Made by a program: the position numbers and the translations under genes. The notes beneath the pieces were generated by a model. The model worked only from the letters and a program-made list of their open reading frames with translations, was not told the origin of the DNA and did not search any database. Shown here in pieces: positions 21,848 through 33,140 of a stretch of 64,000 nt of DNA; the first letter of the stretch is position 1; the number at the start of each line of letters is the position of its first letter. This DNA comes from Acanthochlamys bracteata. Lineage: Eukaryota > Streptophyta > Magnoliopsida > Pandanales > Velloziaceae. The stretch is from assembly GCA_019914995.1 (NCBI GenBank), contig CM034139.1, positions 1,590,461 through 1,654,460 on the forward strand, in the 5' to 3' direction.

Positions 21848-23902
21848 TGATAGAGAAATCTGAAGAATATCAACTCAAGAGGGGGGGTGAATTAAGTTAA
21901 AATAAAAAAAAAACTAAAAGCTTCTTTATAATGAATTCAATTAAACAATGAGTAGATAATCGACTGTAAGGTTACCGGAAAGTAATCAAAGTAACTGCAC
22001 CTAAACTATTAGCAAAATACAATTTTAAACGGAATAAACACAAGTGTTAGAAATGCAAACGAAATATAATTTTTACTTGGTTCAGCACGGCAATACTTAC
22101 ATCCATGTCACTTGGCATCGCAAGTGACATCCAATAATGTTAAATCAATGTACAAACACCAAGACTTGATATTTCGCAGAACATCTCAGCTTCAAACTGA
22201 GTCTTCTTGTAAGAACAACTCACAGTAGCTCCTAAACTTTGCAAAGTCTCTCTGGCTGTAACATGCAAGCGCTTGCGAAGGCTTATTATAAATCGCTAAC
22301 AGTACCTAGATTAGCGAACCCAAAAACTCACAAATTTTTACAATATTCTCTTAAGGATGCAAAATGATCGCGGGTTTAGCACAAATGATCTCCCTTACAA
22401 AAATGTGTAGTCTCACAATGGAAAGCACACAGGATTTTTCACAAATGCAACAAAGAGAGATAAGGACTCAATGTAGGCTTTCGGTTTGAAAATGTTGTCC
22501 TTTGTGGACAACACTAGATGATCTCGCTTTTTCTCAATGTGTTCTATTTTCTCTTGCTCTCCTCAATGCTATAACTAAATAGTTAAGACTACTCTAAATT
22601 TCCGATTCAGATTTGCAACAATGAATACCTTCCAATGTATGGGAGGAATGTATGGCCAACTTCAAGAGAAACCAGCTAGTTAGAAGATTTCTTGCCATAG
22701 ACTTACTTCTGAATTTTTTCTGAGTTCTTTCCTATATAGCCGTTGCATGCTAATGTGGAAGACTTTCTTAGGGTCTCATTAGCATGTCATCAAAGTCTGA
22801 AGTAACTCCAATGAAGTTGCAAACACATAAATTGCTCTAAATGCTTCTTATGGTTTTTACCGCCATGCCATGCAAATTTTCAACCACCTTTTTTTAATAA
22901 CTAGCATAATCCCTTTCCATATAAATAATCTTCAGGATTTCCTCTATAATCTGCATATAGAGATCAGATCAAAATTCAAACAAATGCCCAAGATATGATG
23001 GTTTGAATTAGCCAGGTAGGATTTCCTCAACGTTGGAAACTATCCGACCTTGTAGATTTGTTAGATATTTTCTAATTTTCTCTTCATAAAATCTACAAGA
23101 AATATTCTAAAATATATTGAAGATGACTTGCAATTTCTAAATTCACTTGTAACTAGTTGGCACGTCCATGAAACCAAAAAGTAGATTCGATACAAGTAGA
23201 TGTCATGGTTCTATCTAGTAGTTAACTTGGTCTATTCGGCAAATTTGTTGATTTCTCTAAACTTCCTCAGTAGACATATACGATTAAAATCTTGATGTAA
23301 ACAAAATGACATGTAGCTTTCATTAGCAAAAAGGGATCTCCAAAATGTGACTTGATTGGAAGATATCAAGTTTGCAAAATACTGTCATGATTGGTTCATT
23401 AGAGTGCATCTAGAAATAACAAGAACAAATAAGGAAATTCTCCAAAATTTATAGAATTTGTTCCTCCATGGAGTGCTCTAATATTTTGATTATTATAACT
23501 TTGATGTGTTTGCTATCCATAGAAAAATCAGATCTCCTAAAATATGCCTGAGTAGAAAGATATCGCATTTGTAAATGCTGTCCTAAGGCACTATCTAGTT
23601 GATGACCCAATAGAGTTTTCTTTGGGAGCAGCCAACTTCATGAATTTTTCTATCTTTGATTCCTGATAGAATTCCATCCTTTTTCTCTTATTTTACTTAT
23701 TATCATACCATTTTTCAGCTGTAATAAAAAAATCTCTATTGGTACACTAAGTTGAAAGATATGTATGTGTAAAGTGACCTTCCAATCGGCTTCAACACTA
23801 AGTGAAATCTTGCTTCAAAATTTTGTCCATCTCCATAGAACTTGTCCTTAATAATGATTTTGAAATGTGTTATCATCAAAATACTTGATATATTCTACGA
23901 TA
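21848..23902 (-). repeat. 3' LTR of SIRE-type Copia element S1
   Basis: In minus sense it starts beside a purine tract at about 23903-23917 and ends ...TTTCTCTATCA at 21848. It contains the family blocks seen in the other LTRs: a TATCATC-rich start with GATGATAACA, a TGATCTGATCTC-like block near 22950, GCATGCAACGGC near 22745, and GAGTTGATATTC near the 3' end. At about 2.05 kb it is the best preserved minus-strand LTR of this family here. Confidence 0.75.
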
Positions 23903-24353
23903 TCTCTCTTTATGATAATGACAATATTTAGATAATTGTTTTGTTAGTTTAAAGTAAGAACAAGTTCAAATCCATGTGTGCATCCTAGTGGTCACGGTTG
24001 TAGCAATCTTCATAGCTCGGTAGCTTAGTAGTGCATAGCGTGCCTCCAATAGTAGTTCCAGTAGATTAGTAGCCCCCTTTTTCATGCGTCCAGTGGCATT
24101 GGCATATCATCATATAAAAAAAAAAATTTTTAAAAATCCCCCTAAATATATGCATAATTTCTGCAATATAATTCTCACAACATTTTCTCCCACTTTTGAA
24201 ATATCAAAATGGCTTAGGAGCTCATTAGTAGCAATGATCTTGCATGAATAAGAAGAGACAGCATTCACATTTCAGCGTCTAGTAACATCCATACACTTAG
24301 ATGCTTAGATTAAGAACAACAATTAATTCTTTGATCGGGCAAAGATTAAAGAA
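23903..24353 (-). mobile_element. 3' internal end of Copia S1 with polypurine tract
   Basis: In minus sense this is untranslated sequence ending ATAAAGAGAGATA next to the LTR. It aligns with 33126-33510 (shared GATAGCTTAGTAG-type words and TTAATTCTTTGATC/AATTGAGCAAAGATC). It is separated from its continuation at about 27060 by an opposite-strand LTR inserted at 24354. Confidence 0.6.
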
Positions 24354-25086
24354 TGTTGCAAATCCCAAGTGTTTCGATGATAACACATACTGCAAATCAC
24401 TGTTAAGCTTGGGATAATATTATACTACACTTGGTGGATGGACAGAAGAAGGATGAAATTTTCACAAATATTCTATGCTTATCGGGAGCTATCTTTGGAG
24501 CTGAATTCTGGTCACTGAACAAATTGGGGATTTCTTTAGTACAGATGAAAGAGGATATGCCAAAGAGTAAATCAAGTCAAGTCCAAAGGAATTTCATCAA
24601 GTATCAAAGACTGTAAAAAAAACTTTGAAGTGTGCTAATAGAATAGGCACTTGACTGTAACAGCTTGAGAGCTCTTGGATAGTAATCTTGCAAATATTAT
24701 ATTTCCTTGCTTAGGGAAGCTTTTGATGTTTTGGTCTTTCAATGGATAGCAGACATCGGTGAAGCTCCAAAGTCCAAATCTTAGAACATTCCAAGGAGAA
24801 ACTAATTATACAAAAATCGGAGAAGTTTACTGTTTGCATAGAACTTGCCTGACGAACCCGATAAGGACAGCAACGTGCTTTCAGCCCAAATCACTTTTTG
24901 GGGAACTGATTTTTCCTGATGAGAGTCAACATCTTAATGTATCTTCAATCAAAACTTAAGCAAACAATATCCACTAACATAGTTTTGAAAATCATCAAAG
25001 TGGCTGGACAAACTTAGTTATCGATTGGACGAACAAGTGTTGAATTTGTGCCTGAATATGTTTGGGTTTCTTTGGACATGACAATA

Positions 25087-25694
25087 AATAGTTGTAAAAA
25101 TCGTAACGGACGGTGAACTGTCCGGATCAACGGGACACAGGTTGACTCGTCAGGTCAAGAATACTAAGGCGTTAACGGCAGCACGAAGGCTTATTATTTT
25201 TTGTTGTTAGAAGGCATATACAAAAAAATAAACTAAGAAAAAAAATATAGAAGAGCAAAGAAAAATATTTTAAATAATAAATTTCAAAATGAATCCTTTA
25301 TTTTAAATAATCTTATTATGTTTCTTACAATTTAACAGAATTAACAATATAAAAAGTAAAAAATCACTAATAATAAATATTACAAATGAAATATGACAAA
25401 CTTATTTTTTTGCATTATCATATCCAAATGCAAAATCTAAACTATATTATTTTTCAATATAATGCTACTAATAATTATTTTTTCATCAAATATATCACAA
25501 ATTTATTTTTTTTAAATTTAATTTAATCCGATTTGATCCGGGCAAACGGATCGACCAGGTAGAAGCGGTTCGAATCGGGTCGGAGCGGGTCGATTGCATA
25601 GGTGATTTTATTGTTAACTCGAACCGGTTTATGCTCCTGGTCGACGATTTTTGGGTCGACCCGGACGGGCCGGTCTTGATTTTTACAACTATGG
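25087..25694. mobile_element. 608-bp non-autonomous hAT-like element
   Basis: Inverted terminal repeats share ATAGTTGTAAAAATC on the left and its exact complement on the right. Subterminal GC-rich words (GGGTCGACCCGGACGGGCCG on the right, CGGACGG...GTCCGG on the left) sit in an AT-rich core. It is flanked by TGACAATA (25079-25086) and TGACAATT (25695-25702), a 7-of-8 match to an 8-bp duplication. No transposase is encoded. It lies inside the plus-strand LTR. Confidence 0.75.
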
Positions 25695-26384
25695 TGACAA
25701 TTAGTTGCAATTAATTTTAGAAAAATCTCTATAAAATATTTAATTGCAGATTTTAAGGAGAGAAAATTGGAGAATATTTGATAAATTTACAAAGATGGAA
25801 AGAATTCAGCATGTATACAACTACTACCCATCTAATTCAAACATTCATATCTTGGCCATAGGTTTGAACTTTGATATGATCTTTATATGTAGATTGAGAT
25901 GACATACTGAAAATTATTTCTATGCAAGGAAACATATTGGTTATAAGAAGAATTCTGGCAAAAACCTCGGATGACATGGCAGCAGCAACCCTAAGTGACA
26001 TGTTGCACCATTGGATCATTTTGATGCATCAAACAATGTCCGAATGATTTCAAACTTTGAAGAAGTGTTCCAAAGACTTATAGAAGACATCCACATCAGT
26101 AAGAACAGGCTAGCAAAAGGGAAGAATCACAGAAAAATTCAGAGAAGAAGAATTATGGCTGGAATATATCAAACTACCCATTTTTTGATCTTAGCCATGC
26201 ATTTTTCATAGCCATTGGAAGATTGATTCATTGCTGCAGATTTGATCTGAGATTGAGGAGAAATATCACTATATAATTGCAGCATTGAGGACAAGCAAGA
26301 GAGACCATAACACATTGAGTAAATTGAGTTAAAAATATTGTTGCCCCATAAAGAAAACATCTTCGAAACTATGAGCTTTACATT

Positions 26385-26456
26385 GAGCATTTCATTCTCT
26401 TTTCTTTTGTGTGATTCCTTGAGCATTTCGTTCTCCTTTTTTTTGTGTGATTCTCT
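26385..26456 (+). repeat. 36-bp tandem duplication in the LTR
   Basis: GAGCATTTC(A/G)TTCTC...TTTTGTGTGATTC occurs twice back to back (26385-26420 and 26421-26456), with few differences. It is not seen in the other LTR copies. Confidence 0.7.
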
Positions 26457-27076
26457 TGGCTTTCATGTAGTGAGAATAGATCTTGTTGTGAGGAAGATCC
26501 CCTGTGCTAAACTACGTATTCAATATTTCACATTAAGAGAAGGTTGTAAGAGAACTTACGAGTTCTCGAGTGGGCTATCCTAGGTGTAGGATAGCTAGTT
26601 TTTGCTAAGCCTCTGAGAAGTGTGCATGTTGCAGCTAGAGTGACTTTGCGGAATCTAGGAGGCTATGGTGAGTTGTCCTTTCAAGAAGCCTCAACTTGAA
26701 GTGGAGATGTTTTGCGAAACATCAAGTCTCGGTGATTGTACGTTGGATTTTAATTGAGATTTCAAGCGACGTGTACGTAGGTACCACAGCGCCTAACCAC
26801 GTCGAAATCCTCGATGTGCTATCTAGTTTGCATCTCTTAGCACTTGGGTTCACTTTGTTTAAATTTTATGTGCTAACATTTTATGTGCAGATTACTGTTC
26901 ACATTAAGTTTCACGTTAGCAACCTTCTAATTAAATAATTGCTAACTATTTAATGACTCAATTGCAAATAGTGAATATTTTAGTTTTTTTTAATGTGTCT
27001 TAACTCAATTCTCCGCTCTGTTGAGTTGATTTCCACAGGATTAATTAACAAACCACTACATTCATGCATTCAAAAA

Positions 27077-27870
27077 TAACATGTTATAATACCCAAAAGC
27101 ATAAAGGAAGTTGCTGCAAGGTAACCTAGATAAAGCAACAACAAGACATAAAATAGAAATACAATAACAACTAGAGCAAAATAGAAAGCACAAATAATCT
27201 AGAAAGTTAAAACAACCACAGTGCAATTCAAAACAACAATCAGTCTAGAAGGGTAGGTGTTGGGTAGGATAAGTTTAGTTTTAGGCTTTTCTACGCATTG
27301 AGGTACGGGTAGAAGAATGGATGAAGATCGTAAGATCTGCAAGACATCCTAATCATTAAGCCATTCCTTTGAACCTTCAAAAATTTCATCCAACAATCTA
27401 CTCCTCTCAACTGAGCCTATTAACTTCTCCTTATTCCTTTGATCTACTCTTCTCTACATAGTACCGATAACATGTACGGAGATACAGCTGGCTGACTAGT
27501 TGATTTAGTTGCACAATTACTGAATTGAGCTTATTGTCCAGTAGTTTGTCTCTTGTTGTGTTGGGGCTTCTGGCTGCTTCTGGCTGCTGCTGGCTGCTTC
27601 CTCTTATAATGGTTCATTAAAATTCTCATTGATCTCTTCATCAGCTCCATAGAATCTCCTAGTCAACTTTAAACCAAGATGTACAAATTGCTTTGCATTA
27701 TGTCATTGCACTTATCCAAGGGGACACCTTTCTTGCAGCAGATTTATGTGACAAAATGAGCATATGGAAAGTGCTTGTTCCTACCTTAAGCTATGCTCAG
27801 TATATGTCGTAACATGATGCTCTCAACGTTCAAAAGTAGGCGCTCAATTAGTCTCCATAGCGTATGATGT
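27077..27870 (-). pseudogene. Env-like ORF of Copia S1, distal part
   Basis: It aligns by eye over about 700 bases with 33520-34260 (shared GGCTTTTCTA(T/C)GC, CATCCAACAAT, TTCATCAGCTCCATA). In minus sense it encodes the C-terminal portion of the extra ORF after RNase H found in SIRE-lineage elements, with a Gln/Ala-rich repeat from CTGGCTGCTTC units at 27568-27599. Stops make it non-coding now. It continues upstream at 29203 across a 1.33-kb insertion. Confidence 0.5.
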
Positions 27871-27875
27871 AGATA

Positions 27876-29202
27876 AAACCAATTAAAAAAAACCCAATGA
27901 TTCTATCTTAGTCTATCCCGCAAGTGTACGGTTGTCGTCTACCGTGTAGCAAATAATGAGTTTATTCCATAGAGATTGTTGTTAACTCTAATTCAAATTT
28001 TTAACTAACAAAAGTTGTGTTTGTAAAAGCTAATCAAAAGTGTACGAAAACTAAGAACAAAAAATACACATTGATCGAGAAAATAGGTATGCAAACAATT
28101 GGAGTTTTAGAATCCACCACAAATGCCTCTAATTTAATCTTTAAATAAGTATGATAATAGATTATGATGATTGTGAAGACTTTGTACCTAACACCTTGGT
28201 CTAGTTTTTACATACGATTTCTAATTATGATTTTAACTTTGGTCCAGTGTAAAATCACCTATCGCTAGTAATATTCTAACTCCTTATTTAGAAATTACTA
28301 AAGATGCGTTAGGTTCTACGAAATCATAAATCATGTAGTTGTGTTCACTTTGGTCCAGTAAATATTAAGTACAGTTATTAATCCTGTAATTCATAAATTA
28401 TGCTCCGATTGGTCCTCACAAACACAATTAATATAATAGTTTAGATATCAAATCAATGTTGATCATGCATGCAAATTTAACATCTAAATATTCTTTCAAA
28501 CAAAAATTAACAACTCACATAAAATCAACAATCCATACATCACATAATATTCAAGAAATAAATTAAATTTATTAGGATTTCATCCTAACTCCAGTTTAGA
28601 GAATTTAGCCACTCATATTAATATTACACATAATAATATTGTATGAAAAATAAAACATGAAAAAAAAGAGAAGAAAGCAAATCTGAAGAATTTTTCGTGT
28701 CTAATCTAATCTTCCTTCTATCTCCCATTCAGCTCTCTCTAGGTTTTCCATCGGCTCTCCGTTGGCTCTTCGTTCGCTCCTTGCTGGCTCCTCTTGGCCC
28801 TCCATTCATCCCTTTTTATAGTTGAACTTCCTCCCACAAAATTAGGAAAAAATATCTTTAAAATCTTCGGATTAGATTTGATACTAGATTTGTTGCTATA
28901 TTTGATGCTATATTTGATGCTAGATTTGATGCTAAATCTTTGGTTTAGATTTGATTGGTCAAATGCATCAATGAGGACCGCCGCTTGATATTTCCTCCCA
29001 TGATTAGCTCTTTTATTTCATTCCTTCAATAATTTGTTTCTTTATTCCTCTATGCTTCACAAAAATAAAATAAAATAAATTAATTCATATTATGAATAGA
29101 ATTTTAATAAAAATCTAATATTTACTATAACAATAAGATATAATAAATATGTATGGTTACACATTATTAGTGTATAAGAGTCAAATTTAGAAATATCATT
29201 CT
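27876..29202. mobile_element. 1327-bp unclassified insertion with AGATA duplication
   Basis: AGATA flanks it on both sides (27871-27875 and 29203-29207), and the env-like sequence continues across. The ends (AAACCAATT... and ...ATCATTCT) lack TG...CA and are not inverted repeats. In minus sense it has a TATA-like word (CTATAAAAAGGG) at about 28812-28823, then a GA-rich leader. A run of blocks shared in the same order with 5230-5740 of the LTR-type insertion follows: GTGTTTGTGAGGACCAA, GATAGGTGATT, GGACCAAAGTTAAAA, GTGGTGGATTCTAAAA, CCGTACACTTGCGGG. It looks LTR-derived but its class is unresolved. Confidence 0.55.
28870..28945. repeat. Short minisatellite, unit about 15 bp
   Basis: Five to six imperfect copies of TTTGATGCTAGAT-like units, lying inside the 27876-29202 insertion. 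Confidence 0.65.
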
Positions 29203-29690
29203 AGATACCTTTCCTTGGTAGCGATACTCGGCTTATGATTTGTAGGAACACATGGGGCAACGAAGATAGATGAGCCATGGGCTGAAATTCTTCTGGTGTG
29301 GCATAGTTCGTATCTAATGCCCACTTCAAATTATCAATCTTGCTCATGTTTACCAGCAAACATAAGTTCATAGGATTAATATGCTTTCCCGTACTATACA
29401 CCATTATAGAGAGGCGGGAGAAAGTGTCGGGTTGGTGATTAGTGTAAAGCTCTGAACAACATCCACATAGTAGATTTCCGTGCACTACTGCAAAAATTGC
29501 CACCCTCAAAATTCAAAAACGTCTTAGACACCCAGTCCGACATAGGCAAAATCATCACACTTGTCTTGGTCGAGAGAAGCAAGGTAAAAGATTGATGTTT
29601 ATGGTAGTTGGCTAAAACTTTCTTCCTAACAAATCTCTCATCAACACTGGTTGATCCTTCCTTCAGCATTGTAGATTAAGTGAAAATTAA
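29203..29690 (-). pseudogene. Env-like ORF of Copia S1, proximal part
   Basis: Two overlapping minus-strand open stretches (29669-29439 and 29509-29201) cover this part, the second with the words DTFSRLSIMVYSTGKHINPM and WALDTNYATPEEF. Position after RNase H and before the distal env-like part fits the extra ORF of SIRE-type Copia elements. No signal peptide or membrane segment is evident. The link to an envelope function is only the literature name of this ORF class. Confidence 0.4.
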
Positions 29691-30059
29691 GGAATTTTGG
29701 CAGGAAATGCAATGGAGCAGCTTAGGAAGGAGATGGGTTTTAGCTCGGCCACAAGGAGGAGGTGATAAACAATAGCTATGGTTTGTTGTTACCTATGAGA
29801 AAAATAAAGTAGGGAGCTCGTTGATTAAATAACGCTTAAGTAGATATGTAAAGAAAGCTATAGAGAACTAAAACTATTAACAAGGAAAGAATTCTTGATA
29901 AAAAAAGAATAGTTTTAGTAGCACTTAGCTGTCTTTTATAGACATGACCGTCAAAATCAAATATTTAAAAACCAACTAAATAATTACAAATTTAAATTCC
30001 TTTTAAAATCATTTTCAAATCAATAAAATCCATAATATAATCCAAGTTCACAATAAATA
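29691..30059 (-). other. Spacer between RNase H and env-like ORF of S1
   Basis: AT-rich sequence without a supported ORF, in the place where SIRE-type elements have a spacer between pol and the extra ORF. Confidence 0.35.
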
Positions 30060-31640
30060 GGCAAAAGCGAATCGTAAGGCTAAGGCATTGAAAATATCAG
30101 CAAGTTGATTTTTAGATTTAACGAAATTCAAAACAATATTGTTACAATCAACATACTCATGAATACAATGATGCATTAGGTCTTTGTGCTTTGTGTGCGT
30201 GTGTTGAATGGAAATTTTGAAAGATTAATGACTTTATCACAATAAATCTACATATTAATGTATGTTATAACCGAAATCAAGAAGTTGGTGTTGTGGTTGA
30301 TTGTTGCAATACTACCTGCTGCAACATATACTGCTACTGTGGTTGATTGTTGCATTTAACTACCATGAAATTAATTATCCACATACAAAATGACATGAAC
30401 GGCTATTACTTTTTTTTATCATTTTGAATCTTGCAAAGTCAGCATCCATATATGCAACTAAATCAAACACACATCCTTTTAGATAAACCAAACTCTTTTG
30501 TATGCACAATATCTAAGAATTCTCTTGACATGGACCAATTGAGATTTTTGAGGTACACTTTTGAAAGCGAGCACATAAACAAACATTATATTAAATATTA
30601 TGTCTACTACTAGATAACTAGAGAAGTGATTCAATCATACCTTGATAGAACTTTTGATCAATGTCCTTAACTAGTTCATCTTTGTCAAACTTAGTATTTG
30701 TGGGCACGTTTTGACATTTGCAAGTTGTACTTTAAGTACATCCCTAACATAGTTTCCTTAGTTTATGAAAATCCCATTCTCAAGTTATTTGATGAGAAGT
30801 TCTAGGATATCGTTAAGTTCTCCCATCATGCTCATTTCAAACCCCTCCTGCATAAGCTTAGCAAACCACTTATACAAAGTTTTATTACTAGCACCGAAAA
30901 TAATGTCCTCTACCTACACTTGTACTATTGAATATCATTCTTATCATTGTTACAAAAAGAGTAAAGTCAACTTTGCTAGCCAAGAAACCTTTCTCTATCA
31001 AAATGTACTAAGCTTTCAATACCATGCACATAGTGCTTGAGATTTTCAAAAGCTGGACTTTGCTCAATCCAAAACTATCCTTAATAAAGTCGATGAGAAG
31101 TACACTTTTCACATCATATGAAACATGACAAGTAATACAATTAACAAGCAGATAGCCACTAAATGAGCGATAGGAGTGTAAGTTTCATCAAAATCAATAC
31201 CTTCCTCATGCGGACTTTGCTCAATCAAAATCTATCCTTAATAAAGTCGATGAGAAGTACACTTTTCACATCATATGAAACATAACAAGCAATACAATTA
31301 ACAAGCAGATAGCCACTAAATGAGCGATAGGAGCATAAGTTTCATCAAAATCAATACCTTCCTAATGCAAATTACTTTTAGCAACTAACCTAGCTTTATG
31401 TCTAACAATTTACCATTTTCATCTTGTGGCGAAACACCCAATTAGTACCTATAACAAATTTATCACAAGGTCTAGGAACAAGGTTCCAGACACAATTCCT
31501 TCAAATGTAGTTAAAGTCTTTTTGCATAACCATAATTCAAGAGTTGTCATTAGAGCATTATCAATACCCGAAGGTTCAATTTGAGATACAAAAAGGGACT
31601 GTTTATAGAAGTTACCTCTCAATTGTGATCTTATTCTTAC
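30060..31640 (-). pseudogene. Copia S1 reverse transcriptase and RNase H, decayed
   Basis: In minus sense, 31430-31150 reads as RT motifs around VAK.....EGIDFDETYAPIA. Next come LLIEKGFLASKVDFTLF-like sequence at about 31010-30950 and DELVKDIDQKFYQGMIESLL at about 30690-30620. The RNase H part holds KGCVFDLVAYMDADFA near 30470. Its C-terminal end HKDLMHHCIHEYVDCNNIV...NQLADIF is at 30190-30080. Stops and shifts abolish function. RT and RNase H copy the RNA genome into DNA. The region upstream (integrase, gag, 5' LTR) is missing because another LTR begins at about 31640. Confidence 0.75.
31055..31368. repeat. 157-bp tandem duplication within Copia RT
   Basis: 31055-31211 and 31212-31368 are near-identical (GGACTTTGCTCAATC start, CAATACCTTCCTNATGC end), differing at about ten positions. 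It duplicates the GIDFDETYAPIA part of RT. Confidence 0.85.
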
Positions 31641-33125
31641 CCCTTAATTTATATTACACAAATGAAACAAAGAGAACAAAGAATCAATGAAACTCTCAAT
31701 TTTAGAAGAAGTTCTCCTTGTCGGCCAGCAAATTAACTCATTTAAGTGCTCTTATATGATGTGTACTTGCTATTCTCTTCACTGCAATTATATCACGATG
31801 TCTCCACCTTGATCTCAGGATGAAAGCTGCTCGGTTTGATCAAATCTACAATGACTAGAAGCAATGCGAGGCCAAGATTTAAAAGAAACAGCTAACCTTT
31901 ATGTGATTCTATAGTAGGTTTTCTTCACTGAAATTTTTCTTTGATTTCTTTCCTTAACCATTGTTTGCTGATGAGGATGTCATCTAATATGTCTATAAAA
32001 TGGCTCTTCAAAGTTTAAAGTGCATTAGACTGAATTGAGTTTAAAAGTTGATCTAACGGCTCAAGATGTGTACTAAGGTTTCTATTGTCATGTTATTCGA
32101 ATTTTGTGCTAGAATTCTTCTGGTAACCAGTACGATTGCTTTCCAATAGTATTCAGGATGTTCTCTTCAATACGCATATAGATATTGGATCAAAATTCAA
32201 ACGGATGTCAAGATATAAGGGTTTGAACTTGGTCGGTTTAGAGTTGCCTGCATGCTAGAAACTTCTCATTGTACTGCTAAATTTCCTCCAATAATTTTCT
32301 CAATAAGTCTGTAAATAAATATTCTAAAAATATTCTTAATTGCTCTAACACCTTCGAAAGGCTCGTGCAACTAGTTGACATGTGTAGGGACCCAGAGAAA
32401 AGGTTTAGGAAAGTAGATGTTACGATTCAGTCCATTAACTAACTTCATCTATCCAGGCACTCAGGCACTTCGTTGATTCTTCTACGCTATGTTAGAGGAT
32501 AACTTTGGTACAAATTTGGTCCGTAGAGAGCTTTCCATGTCACCTTCAGTAGAAAAAATCGAATCTACAAAATATCTTTCAATTGGGAGATATTGAATTT
32601 GCAAATCACTATCCTGATTGGTTCACTCGGGTGCATTTAGAAATGACAGGAGCATAACTAGCGTTTCTTTTTTTTGTAGAATTTGTTTCTCCCTAAGATG
32701 ATATGAGAAATTGATTGTAACACCTTCAATATGGTTGCTACAAAATCCATAAAATAAATTAGATCTCCAAAATCTTGCATGAGCAGAAAGATATCTCATT
32801 TGCCATATGCTTTCGAGAGGCGCTGTATAGGCGGCCATTAGAGTTTGCCAGTGGGATCAACAATCTACACAGAATTTTCCCATCTTCGATACATGATAAA
32901 ATTATATCATATTTGTAACTGTCATACCATCTTCCAATTGCAATAAAAGAATATCCTCTTGGTGGTTTGAATAGAATGATATACATGTACAAAGTAGGCA
33001 AACCTATAAAAAATGACTTGTAGTTCTGTCCAGCTCTATATACTATTTAAATCAAATGTATACTTATCCAAAGCCTAATAATTCTACAATATATGCTGTC
33101 ATCACAAAAATTAGGATTTCCAACA
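31641..33125 (-). repeat. 3' LTR of SIRE-type Copia S2, truncated
   Basis: The LTR start TGTTGGAAATCC is at 33125 (minus), directly after a purine tract. It shares GTGATGACAGC, GACATCCGTTTGAATTTTGATCC and GAGTC...CATTGTTTGCTGATGAGG-type blocks with the LTRs at 2222 and 21848. The U5 end is missing, since RT of S1 begins at about 31640. Confidence 0.7.
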
Positions 33126-33140
33126 ATCTCTCCCTTTTTT
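33126..33140 (-). other. Polypurine tract of Copia S2
   Basis: The minus strand reads AAAAAAGGGAGAGAT immediately before TGTTGG, the plus-strand priming site typical of SIRE-like elements. Confidence 0.7.

Larger units (their letters stand above)
24354..27075 (+). mobile_element. Plus-strand SIRE-type LTR (probable solo LTR) inserted in S1
   Basis: It starts TGTTGCAAATCCC with GATGATAACACA shortly after, matching the family LTR start, and runs to GTTGAGTTGATTTCCACAGG at 27020-27039. The exact end is uncertain by about 40 bases. Without the 608-bp hAT insert it is about 2.1 kb, the same size as the S1 LTR. The S1 internal sequence on either side is contiguous in the related copy at 33.5 kb, so this LTR arrived later. 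No clean target duplication was found. Contains a 36-bp tandem duplication at 26385-26456. Confidence 0.65.

Noticed and set aside
24349-24353. Target duplication for the plus-strand LTR at 24354-27075
   Set aside because: AAGAA on the left has no convincing match at any plausible right border near 27040-27075.
29474-29490. CACTACTGCAAAAATTG, resembling a CACTA transposon end
   Set aside because: It lies in the continuous env-like sequence of S1 with no subterminal repeats, partner end or duplication.
30294-30354. Repeated TGTGGTTGATTGTTGCA as part of a repeat array
   Set aside because: Only two copies, irregular spacing, within decayed Copia sequence; no CRISPR-like or satellite pattern.
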